Part shown: in pieces, positions 8,907-14,867 of the stretch
How positions within the stretch are numbered: the stretch's first letter is position 1
Layout of the letters: every line of letters starts with the position of its first letter
Assembly (NCBI GenBank): GCA_905212215.1
Contig: CAJMDR010000006.1
Coordinates: 1 to 17,199 of the forward strand
DNA from: an uncultured Porphyromonadaceae bacterium
GTDB taxonomy: Bacteria; Bacteroidota; Bacteroidia; Bacteroidales; Muribaculaceae
Direction of reading: 5' to 3'
DNA length: 17,199 nt
The notes under the pieces: model-generated
Databases searched by the model: none
What the model was told of the DNA's origin: nothing
Seen by the model: the letters and a program-made list of their open reading frames with translations, nothing else
Program-made: the position numbers and the translations under genes

Positions 8907-9944
8907 TTATAGTGAGTATAGAGCTTTGAGCGTTTTGAAATCTATATCAATACCAACAGATTTTAGTTTCGCTTTCTGTCGCTCGAATAAATCCTTCAAC
9001 AATTCGACTTTTACATCGGGTGCTCCATAATGAATCTGGCGATGACAAGTCGGGCATAGACATACAATATTCTCGATACAGTCAATATTTACGCCATATT
9101 CTTCCCAATAATATGAAGCATTTGCGGCAGTACATGGTATTAGGTGGTGTCCTTCCATGTACGGTTGTCCTATTTTATTTATGAATGATGCGTGTGATGG
9201 ATTTCCGCAACAAAGATAATTCGCATCCTTTAAGGCTGCCTTTGATACGGCAGCCTTCTTTGCTACTTGTCTGCCATTGTGACCATCTATATACTGCGGC
9301 TCCTCATTATGGTTATGCCTATTGGCTTTAGTAAAATCATTATCCTCTTGGAGAGAGCCTTGAAACTCTATATCGTCCTTTTCAATATCCTCAGCGGATA
9401 AATTCTCCAGATACTCGACTATCTGAGAGTCCAAGGCCGGATATTTACCTTTGTAGAACCGCTGCTTTCTAAACATATGGGTACTATAATCTGCCAAATG
9501 AATGGTGAACGGCTTACAACCAGGTATGTCGCTTATTTTAGTCAAATCATCAGACTCAATACAATAACCACAATGTTCCTTAATGCCGTGAGTCATGGCA
9601 AAGCGTTTCAACGCTTTGTCCATTTGAAAATCAGCATATACTGTAGCATTTCCTATAAATGAAGTAATCACCCTGTCGGAGCTGTTTTCCTTCTTCTTGA
9701 CATATATCACGAGTACGTTGTCCACACGGTCGTCGCTAGATGCCGCTCCCAATTCTCTAATGTTTAATCCGCCATGCGGTGGACAATATCCGTAGTAACG
9801 ACCCGTTATTTTGTTTCGTACCTCATTATATTTTTCATGTCCTTCATTATCGACACAAAAACTTCCTGACCCCAAATCTATAACGACAAAGGGTTTGGAT
9901 GAGAGGTCCGAATCGTGATTGATTATTGGTTTGGATGCCATCAT
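8907..9944 (-). CDS. HNH endonuclease with uncharacterised N-terminal domain
   Basis: The 345-residue protein ends in an HNH nuclease module: GHHLIP (His266-His267), ENIVCLCPTCHRQIH (Asn292, His301, His305), with Cys245/246 and Cys297/Cys300 as likely structural zinc ligands. The layout resembles McrA-like and 5-methylcytosine-type HNH restriction nucleases. Residues 1-235 are not recognised. A compact region at about 17-105 (FVVIDLGSGSF, YYGYCPPHGG, SFIGNATVY) looks like a globular sensor domain, and about 180-225 looks like a charged linker. The ATG at 9944 overlaps the HU-gene TGA (9941-9944), so translation is coupled to HU; a second ATG follows directly and could also be used. A role in restricting incoming or modified DNA is inferred; a role in element mobility is an alternative. 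Confidence 0.88.
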   Translation of the reverse strand: MMASKPIINHDSDLSSKPFVVIDLGSGSFCVDNEGHEKYNEVRNKITGRYYGYCPPHGGLNIRELGAASSDDRVDNVLVIYVKKKENSSDRVITSFIGNATVYADFQMDKALKRFAMTHGIKEHCGYCIESDDLTKISDIPGCKPFTIHLADYSTHMFRKQRFYKGKYPALDSQIVEYLENLSAEDIEKDDIEFQGSLQEDNDFTKANRHNHNEEPQYIDGHNGRQVAKKAAVSKAALKDANYLCCGNPSHASFINKIGQPYMEGHHLIPCTAANASYYWEEYGVNIDCIENIVCLCPTCHRQIHYGAPDVKVELLKDLFERQKAKLKSVGIDIDFKTLKALYSL

Positions 9945-10216
9945 TTAGCAACTTCCTCTTTGAAGCAGTTGGCGGGTTTGAACGCCGGGATGTTGTGAGC
10001 CGGGATGACGAGAGTTGTATTCTTGCTGATGTTGCGGGCGGTCTTTTCGGCTCTCTGCTTGACGATGAAGCTTCCGAAGCCACGGAGATACACGTTCTCG
10101 CCGTGTGCGAGGCTGTCCTTTACAACGGTCATGAACTGTTCGATAACGGTAATAACAGCAGCCTTGTCGATGCCGGTTGTCTTTGCGATTTCACTCGCTA
10201 TTTCTGCTTTAGTCAT
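9941..10216 (-). CDS. HU/IHF-family DNA-binding protein
   Basis: This is a 91-residue DNABII histone-like protein. MTKAEIASEIAKTTGI and the dimerisation helices are followed by YLRGFGSF and by ARNISKN...IPAHNIPAFKPA, the beta-arm and C-terminal helix as found in Bacteroidetes HU, which lacks the RNPxTG form of the arm tip seen in E. coli HU. Such proteins bend and compact DNA and act as architectural cofactors in recombination and replication. The C-terminus (NCFKEEVAK) is short but plausible. The gene overlaps the downstream HNH endonuclease by ATGA and sits 169 bp downstream of the PcfJ-like gene on the same strand. Whether this is an element-borne extra copy or the housekeeping gene cannot be told from this window. 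Confidence 0.95.
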   Translation of the reverse strand: MTKAEIASEIAKTTGIDKAAVITVIEQFMTVVKDSLAHGENVYLRGFGSFIVKQRAEKTARNISKNTTLVIPAHNIPAFKPANCFKEEVAK

Positions 10217-10252
10217 TTCTGTATTGCTTTGAATTTGATAAGTTTTAGATTA

Positions 10253-10260
10253 CAAAATTA
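10253..10260 (-). promoter_or_regulatory. Possible -7 box for HU-HNH
   Basis: Read on the - strand, TAATTTTG matches the Bacteroidetes TAnnTTTG core, 36 bp before the HU start codon. No good TTG -33 partner at 19-21 nt was found, so support is only moderate. Confidence 0.4.
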
Positions 10261-10292
10261 CAAAAAATAACTGAATTTCGGAACGAATACCG

Positions 10293-10339
10293 CGCTCATC
10301 GCCGCCTGTGGCGGCCGAAATTTTTGGCAAAAATGAGCG
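10293..10339. repeat. Nested inverted repeats, possible three-way-junction fold
   Basis: An outer stem cgctcat (10293-10299) / atgagcg (10333-10339) encloses a perfect GC hairpin gccgcc-tgt-ggcggc (10301-10315) and an AT hairpin attttt-ggc-aaaaat (10320-10334, overlapping the outer stem by two bases). It lies between the PcfJ-like and HU genes. No long T-run follows on either strand, so a simple intrinsic terminator is not assured. Confidence 0.55.
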
Positions 10340-10385
10340 GGCGACTTCATCACGAGGACGTCCGCTCTGACTATGAAATCTATTG

Positions 10386-11660
10386 TTATGCTGTAATTCT
10401 CTCTTTGATGAGGTTGGTGTTGGCGTTGATGAGGTTGACAATGCGGTCGTGGTACTCGGTGTTCTGATTGCAGACTCCTCTTGACTGAACCACCTTTAGG
10501 GTTTTGAGGTCAACCTCGATGGTCTCGATTATCCTGCCGTCTATCCTCGCTGAGAAGATAAGGCTGTCCTCACGCTGGTCGTAGGCTGCGCTGAACAGAC
10601 ATATATGCTGACTTTCAGCCTCCTGTCGGTATTCCTCAACGCTTTCCAATACCTTGACCTCAATCTCTCCGTCATTGATACGGATGCCGAAGAACTTTTC
10701 TTTCTGTTCCTTGAAACTTGCCTCCCTCTCTTGGGCTTTGCGAATGTCCTCGGCTTTCTTCGCCTTTTCTTGGATAGTCTGTAGTTTTCTCACATATCGG
10801 TCGTGTTCCTCTTTGAGATTGGCGGGGCAGATGTATTTGGGGGATTGTATGTCCTTACCACAACGCTCCAACATCTTGATGTAGTCCATCCAAATCTGTG
10901 AGTCCTTGACCTTGTAGCCGTTGCGGGTGGCTACCTTGATGGTGCTCCAATAGGTGTCGATGTCCGCCTTGTAAGTTGGTCTTGCACATAGGTATCGGAG
11001 CAACTCTATCTCGGTGGCTTTCATCAGCGTCTCTGCCTTGGGGTTAGTCAGCAACTCTTGGAAGAGTGTCACGGGATGGATATGGTGGCAACTGCCTTTG
11101 AAACCATTGCGCTTGATTGTGTCAGTGACCTTGATGTGTGGGTAAACCCATTCATCGGATATGCGCTGGAAGGCTTCGTTGTCACGCCTTATCTCCAATG
11201 GAGAACCAAAGGCAAAACTGTCAATGTAGTGTCCCAACGTTCTCTGCATTCCAACAACGGTGGTATTACCCTTGCAGTCTATCCAATAACTGCCGATTTC
11301 AAGATAGGCGGGGTTAGCCTTCATTCCCTTGCGCATTTCCACTATCATCAGGAACATTCTCACTACCTGATAATCCTCTTTAGTGGTGATTACGTTGAAA
11401 TAGGACTTGTCTCGGATAACACGTTCCTTGGTGTCCTTGATTTCTATCCTTGTGCCACATTCGGGGCATAGGCACATTCCGTTTCTTGTTTCCAACCACT
11501 CGTGACCGCATTTCATGCAGGTACACATTCCGGATTTCAGTCTGTATCCGTAGTGATTGATTGTAGAGTTGAGAGCCCAATTCATTTGTGGAGTGGTGAG
11601 CGGGCGAAGTCGCCCGTTCAGCTCCACTATATGCTTCTCTCTTAAATTTCTTGGTCTCAT
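10386..11660 (-). CDS. PcfJ-like protein
   Basis: This is a 424-residue protein of the PcfJ-like group, named after a gene on the conjugative plasmid pCF10 and common on Bacteroides mobile elements; its molecular function is unknown. An N-terminal zinc-ribbon-like pair CMKC...CPEC (Cys48, Cys51, Cys65, Cys68) is followed by a long helical domain and a charged helix (about 290-325, rich in Lys/Glu). I chose ATG at 11660 (MRPRNLREKH), because family members I recall begin near M-x-PRN; upstream in-frame ATGs at 11687 and 11711 would overlap the PcfK-like gene. It starts 16 bp after that gene's stop, so it is in the same operon. No relaxase or type IV secretion genes are seen nearby. Confidence 0.82.
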   Translation of the reverse strand: MRPRNLREKHIVELNGRLRPLTTPQMNWALNSTINHYGYRLKSGMCTCMKCGHEWLETRNGMCLCPECGTRIEIKDTKERVIRDKSYFNVITTKEDYQVVRMFLMIVEMRKGMKANPAYLEIGSYWIDCKGNTTVVGMQRTLGHYIDSFAFGSPLEIRRDNEAFQRISDEWVYPHIKVTDTIKRNGFKGSCHHIHPVTLFQELLTNPKAETLMKATEIELLRYLCARPTYKADIDTYWSTIKVATRNGYKVKDSQIWMDYIKMLERCGKDIQSPKYICPANLKEEHDRYVRKLQTIQEKAKKAEDIRKAQEREASFKEQKEKFFGIRINDGEIEVKVLESVEEYRQEAESQHICLFSAAYDQREDSLIFSARIDGRIIETIEVDLKTLKVVQSRGVCNQNTEYHDRIVNLINANTNLIKERITA

Positions 11661-11676
11661 AGTCTTGGGGGGGTGT

Positions 11677-12126
11677 TTAGAGTTCATCAAATAGGTTGGG
11701 GATTGAGTCAATCTCTGCTCCGGCTTTTGGAGCGGTAGCGGTCGGCTTGGGTTGAGCCTTCGGCTGAGATTGTCTGCGGAGTTCTCGGAGTTGTTCCTGC
11801 TTGAACTGCTCCATAGCCTGCTCTTTGAGTTCGGCTTTGTCTTCCTCAGTGAGTTGGTCTTTGGAGATTATCACCTTGCAGCTGATGGGTTTGCCGATTT
11901 CCTCTGCGGTGCAGTCGCCATCCCAATAATGGGTCGCAAGCGAAAATACCTCATCGTTGGTCATTACGCTGACACCCTGACGTTTGACTTCGTTCAGTAT
12001 GAACTGACAGCACTCGGAAAGGGATTTAGAGGGGTCTGCATAGCGGATAGCAAACAGATTGTCGCTCTCTGCACGGCTATCAAGATAGTTGCGGATAGCC
12101 TCGATAAAATTTTCAGATGATTTCAT
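11677..12126 (-). CDS. PcfK-like protein
   Basis: This 149-residue protein resembles the PcfK-like family that accompanies PcfJ on conjugative and mobilisable elements; function unknown. Residues 1-95 form the compact domain (MKSSENFIEAIRNYL, the SLSECCQFILNEVKRQG helix, HYWDGDCTAEEIGKP), followed by a Glu/Gln-rich helix (about 95-120), a low-complexity Pro/Lys/Ala linker (about 120-137) and a conserved-looking tail NLFDEL. I placed the start at ATG 12126 (MKSSEN); the frame is open further upstream, but the added residues overlap the membrane-protein gene and look like its shadow. It lies 11 bp downstream of the membrane-protein stop and 16 bp before the PcfJ-like gene. Confidence 0.82.
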   Translation of the reverse strand: MKSSENFIEAIRNYLDSRAESDNLFAIRYADPSKSLSECCQFILNEVKRQGVSVMTNDEVFSLATHYWDGDCTAEEIGKPISCKVIISKDQLTEEDKAELKEQAMEQFKQEQLRELRRQSQPKAQPKPTATAPKAGAEIDSIPNLFDEL

Positions 12127-12137
12127 AGTCGTATGTT

Positions 12138-12350
12138 TTAGAGTGTCATTATCCAATAGATTATCACAAGTGCGCTGATGATTGATATTACCCAGCCGAC
12201 GCCTCGGAATATCGGTCGGAGGAACGCCCACAAGGTAAGACCTATTATTGCTCCGATTATCCCTGCCAACCAAAGGATTGTTCTTTTTATTTGGTTGAAC
12301 CTGAGGCTTGAAGCTTTGCCTTGACTATTTATGTGGCTGTTCGTTTTCAT
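12138..12350 (-). CDS. Small two-helix membrane protein
   Basis: The product is 70 residues long with a basic N-terminus (about 1-24) and two hydrophobic segments, TILWLAGIIGAIIGLTLWAFL (about 24-44) and GVGWVISIISALVIIYWIMTL (about 50-70). The short RPIFR loop between them suggests a helical hairpin in the inner membrane with both ends on the same side. It is first in a - strand operon with the PcfK-like and PcfJ-like genes. No family recognised. A conjugation- or surface-exclusion-related role would fit the neighbours but is speculation. No clear promoter is visible upstream. Confidence 0.65.
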   Translation of the reverse strand: MKTNSHINSQGKASSLRFNQIKRTILWLAGIIGAIIGLTLWAFLRPIFRGVGWVISIISALVIIYWIMTL

Positions 12351-12622
12351 CGTTGCGACGTTTTTTTATTTGTATATCACCATCGGTTTTGCTTGCTTGA
12401 CACCCAAAGGGCGCGTGGCGGGACAGAGGGGATGTTCGGCCTTGGGATTAAAAATACTACCGACCGCAGGGAGTTGTGGAGATTTTTCATTCCAAAGCCA
12501 AAAGAATATCCCCGTCGCCACACGTTAAGCTATGGCAAGCAAGTGAAATCGCTGGCTGATTGGACAATGAACAGGAGCCACGACTCCGGGACGGTGAAAA
12601 CGGGCAGTCGCATAATCATCTA

Positions 12623-12658
12623 TGAAAATAAATTCCCCACTGAAAATAAATTTCTCAC
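12623..12658 (+). repeat. Two tandem 18-bp direct repeats
   Basis: Units at 12623-12640 and 12641-12658, both starting tgaaaataaatt, are 16/18 identical and exactly adjacent; the next bases (tgattgac) look like a decayed third start. Confidence 0.75.
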
Positions 12659-12697
12659 TGATTGACAGTAAAATGGTACAGAGCGACACGACCTGCA

Positions 12698-12746
12698 TAG
12701 TCTGTGGTTGTCAGACAACGCAGGAAGGATGACGGCCACAGTCTAT
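12698..12746. repeat. Imperfect inverted repeats around a 13-bp palindrome
   Basis: The palindrome gttgtc-a-gacaac (12707-12719) sits inside the left part of a wider inverted repeat, atagtctgtgg (12698-12708) versus ccacagtctat (12736-12746), 10/11 complementary. The two pairings share bases and would be mutually exclusive. Confidence 0.5.
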
Positions 12747-12929
12747 GCCGAGTGGCGCAGTTCCCAGACGGCAAGTGGTTGAGCGGACGATAAAATCCTT
12801 ATCAGGCAACGGCGATACAGAACACGGAGGAACGGCAAGAAGTCTCAGAGGTAAGGCAGCGTCACCCGATGCAGACCTCGGAGGCGTTGCCGGTTCTCGG
12901 TATTCCGCCGTTGCCAATAGGCGGTTGCG

Positions 12930-12970
12930 GTCGGAAGGTGTCAGTGGCTCGGCCACCGTCACCTTCCGAC
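12930..12970. repeat. Perfect GC-rich stem-loop
   Basis: 11-bp perfect arms gtcggaaggtg (12930-12940) and caccttccgac (12960-12970) enclose a second stem gtggc/gccac (12944-12948, 12952-12956) with a TCG loop. No T-run follows. It could extrude as a cruciform or form a single-strand hairpin. Confidence 0.7.
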
Positions 12971-13056
12971 GGCTTCACGCCGCAAACACGGCAGTCCGCT
13001 CAGCCTCTTGCCGGACACCTTGACGGATTGTCTAAACTTTTTATGTCTCTTTATGG

Positions 13057-13086
13057 TTTACAAATGAGAAATATTTTGTAACTTTG
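13057..13086 (+). promoter_or_regulatory. Promoter of the XRE-ImmA/PIN operon
   Basis: The -7 box TAACTTTG (13079-13086) matches Bacteroidetes TAnnTTTG perfectly, with a weaker TTTAC at about 13057-13061 in the -33 position. The ATG at 13108 lies 21 bp beyond the -7 box, giving a short leader. A TTG inside this box could open the frame at 13084 but would overlap the promoter and is rejected as start. Confidence 0.7.
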
Positions 13087-13107
13087 TCAACTGAAAAGAT
13101 TTTCAAT

Positions 13108-14166
13108 ATGACTAAAGACTCAGACAACATATTCGGGCGTAGGCTCAATCAAGCGCGCCTTATCAAAGGGTTTACGATGGATGAACTTGGGAAACAGGTT
13201 CATCCCGCCGTGACCCGTCAGGCCATAAACAAGTACGAAAAGGGCCAGACCATGCCTGACAGCCGGATGCTGATAGCCTTCAGCATGGCGTTGGGAGTGA
13301 AACCGGATTATTTCTTCCGTCCGTTCACCGTCGCCGTTGACAGGATAATGTTCAATAAGAAGGCCGGGGTATCGGAACGTGCGCTCTCATCAATACGCGA
13401 AAAAGTTAGGGAAGAATTGGAAAGATACCTCGAAATCGAGGAGTTATGCGGAAGCAGAACTGAATTCACACTTGCAAAAAGAGAGGTCGGCAATGCTGAT
13501 GATGTGAGGAGATATGCCGATGATGTGCGGGCGAAACTCGGACTTGGACTTGACGGCATTTCAAACGTGATAGAGGTATTTGAAGATAACGGCATAAAGA
13601 TTATCGAGATTTCCGAAAACAAGTCGTTTGGAGGTCTAAGCGGTTATGCCAACGACAACATACCCGTGATTGTCGTAAACAGGAATCTGCCTTCGGAGGA
13701 GAAGCGTTTTACGCTGCTCCACGAACTCGGACATCTTATTATCGGACTTCCCGCCGGATGTGATGTAAAAGAGACTGAACGCCTGTGCAATGTGTTTGCC
13801 TCGGAAATGCTGGTGCCTTCGTCGGTGCTGAAAGGACGCCTCGGAAATACGCGCCATGACATCTCATTGGCTGAATTAAGCGATATTCAGAAACAGTATG
13901 GCGCCTCGATAGACATTATCATGCAGTCGCTGAAAGACCTCGGAGTAATAACCGGAAGGAGATATGAAGGGTATCTGAAAAAGAAAAAGATCTTCCCGGA
14001 CTTCAACGCGATAGTTGGGAAGTCGCTTTTTATCTCGGAGACTTCAGGCCGATTTGTCAGGATGGTATATCGTGCGGTTGCCGATGAGATTATCTCGCTG
14101 TCGAAGGCGGCGTCGCTTCTCAACACCTCTGTTGACAGAGTGAGATCACAACTCCAGCTTGTATAA
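13108..14166 (+). CDS. XRE-type HTH regulator fused to ImmA/IrrE metallopeptidase
   Basis: The 352-residue protein has an N-terminal XRE helix-turn-helix (about 8-65: FGRRLNQARLIKGFTMDELG, then RQAINKYEKGQTMPD) and a C-terminal COG2856/ImmA-IrrE zinc protease domain with HELGH at 205-209 and the downstream ER-CNVFASEMLVP segment that supplies the third ligand. ImmA-type proteases cleave partner repressors or switch gene expression under stress; in toxin-antitoxin-like pairs the XRE-protease protein sits beside a toxin and controls it. Here it is followed 3 bp later by a PIN nuclease. The start at 13108 is set by the -7 box overlapping the earlier TTG. The HTH probably autoregulates the operon, although I see no clean operator palindrome. 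Confidence 0.93.
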   Translation: MTKDSDNIFGRRLNQARLIKGFTMDELGKQVHPAVTRQAINKYEKGQTMPDSRMLIAFSMALGVKPDYFFRPFTVAVDRIMFNKKAGVSERALSSIREKVREELERYLEIEELCGSRTEFTLAKREVGNADDVRRYADDVRAKLGLGLDGISNVIEVFEDNGIKIIEISENKSFGGLSGYANDNIPVIVVNRNLPSEEKRFTLLHELGHLIIGLPAGCDVKETERLCNVFASEMLVPSSVLKGRLGNTRHDISLAELSDIQKQYGASIDIIMQSLKDLGVITGRRYEGYLKKKKIFPDFNAIVGKSLFISETSGRFVRMVYRAVADEIISLSKAASLLNTSVDRVRSQLQLV

Positions 14167-14169
14167 ACG

Positions 14170-14676
14170 ATGAAGATATTAGTCAACGATACAAATATCT
14201 TCATCGACCTCCATTCGGTAGGTCTGTTGGAAGAAATGTGCCGGTTGCCTTACGAGATTCACACTGTGGATTTCGTGGTGGCGGAAATTGCAGATGCCGA
14301 CCAGCGAAGAATTTTTGATGAACTTGTTGCTCAAGGGGGAATATTCATAGATGGATTCACTGCTGATGAAGTAATCGAAATTGTTGAGGAACACTCGTCA
14401 GTTTCCGGCAATCTCTCCATACCCGATTGCTCGGTATGCTATTTCGCAAGAAAGCATAACGTACCAATGTTGACGGGCGACCGACGGCTTAGACGCTATG
14501 CCGAAGAACAGTCCATCGAGGTGCATGGCATCCTCTTCATATTCGATGAGTTGGTCAGGCATGACATCATATCGACATCAATGGCGGCAGACCGACTTGA
14601 AGAATTATTCGCCATCAACGCCCGACTCCCGAAAGCTGAAATCAGGGAGCGTATCAACCGTTGGAAAAACAATTGA
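14170..14676 (+). CDS. PIN-domain ribonuclease, likely toxin
   Basis: This is a 168-residue PIN-domain protein with the full acidic set expected for metal-dependent RNA cleavage: Asp7 (VNDTNIFIDL), Glu39 (VVAEIAD), Asp86 (IPDCSV) and Asp104 (LTGDRRLRRYAEE). The C-terminal helices (about 125-165) resemble the DUF3368/COG2405 group of PIN proteins, usually cleaving tRNA or mRNA when unchecked. It begins 3 bp after the XRE-ImmA stop, so both are made from one transcript, in the usual order of regulator then toxin. No Shine-Dalgarno is evident. Toxicity and neutralisation by the neighbour are inferred from family precedent, not shown by the sequence. Confidence 0.9.
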   Translation: MKILVNDTNIFIDLHSVGLLEEMCRLPYEIHTVDFVVAEIADADQRRIFDELVAQGGIFIDGFTADEVIEIVEEHSSVSGNLSIPDCSVCYFARKHNVPMLTGDRRLRRYAEEQSIEVHGILFIFDELVRHDIISTSMAADRLEELFAINARLPKAEIRERINRWKNN

Positions 14677-14737
14677 GACTACGAAAAAAGATCGTGATAA
14701 GATAAAAGGGAAGATACGATAATGATCCGAATAAGAT

Positions 14738-14768
14738 TTTGTCTTTTCGACAATTATGACTAACTTTG
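14738..14768 (+). promoter_or_regulatory. Promoter of the AbiEi-Fic gene
   Basis: TTTG (14738-14741), a 19-nt spacer and TAACTTTG (14761-14768) form a textbook Bacteroidetes promoter. Transcription should start near 14775, leaving a leader of about 90 nt that consists mostly of the repeats described next. Confidence 0.82.
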
Positions 14769-14769
14769 C

Positions 14770-14853
14770 AACAAATACGAGTATTTCTCTAACAACAAAT
14801 ACGAGTAATCGTCTGTTAATAAATACGAGAAATACTCATTTAGCAAAGACTAA
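14770..14853 (+). repeat. Three direct repeats with 24-bp period, candidate operator of the Fic gene
   Basis: The core aa(c/t)aaatacgag begins at 14770, 14794 and 14818, exactly 24 bp apart; a degenerate fourth unit may begin at 14842. Copies 1 and 2 share 15 bp (caacaaatacgagta). Overlaid on this is an 11-bp inverted repeat, gagtatttctc (14779-14789) and gagaaatactc (14827-14837), and copy 1 is part of a near-palindrome aaatac-ga-gtattt. The array lies from just after the -7 box to just before the start codon, a location suited to repression. Confidence 0.8.
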
Positions 14854-14867
14854 TACGACTTGACAAT

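Larger units (their letters stand above)
12351..13078. other. Gene-free, repeat-rich region between divergent operons
   Basis: There is no ORF with protein-like composition here; the open frames are low-complexity and differ between strands. The region separates the - strand PcfK/PcfJ operon from the + strand XRE-ImmA gene. It holds the 18-bp tandem repeat (12623-12658), imperfect inverted repeats around 12698-12746 and the hairpin at 12930-12970. The 3' part (about 12700-13020) is visibly GC-richer than the flanks. Confidence 0.6.

Noticed and set aside
11615..11640. 12-bp match between the PcfJ-like gene and the tmRNA-like segment (cagctccactat)
   Set aside because: A match of this length is expected by chance in 17 kb, and in PcfJ it is ordinary coding sequence (KHIVELNG). 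It is not evidence for a second attachment site.
12321..12665. 114-residue + strand ORF over the small membrane-protein start region
   Set aside because: It overlaps a better - strand gene, has a noise-like composition and ends in codons of the 18-bp tandem repeat.
12745..13081. Small proteins read from + strand frames in the GC-rich block
   Set aside because: Composition is Ser/Arg/Pro-rich, overlapping frames are open at once, no promoter or start context is seen, and perfect hairpins interrupt the frames.
14770..14853. CRISPR-like repeats
   Set aside because: The core units are about 12-15 bp with a 24-bp period and only three copies, with no cas genes. Promoter-proximal position and internal symmetry favour an operator.
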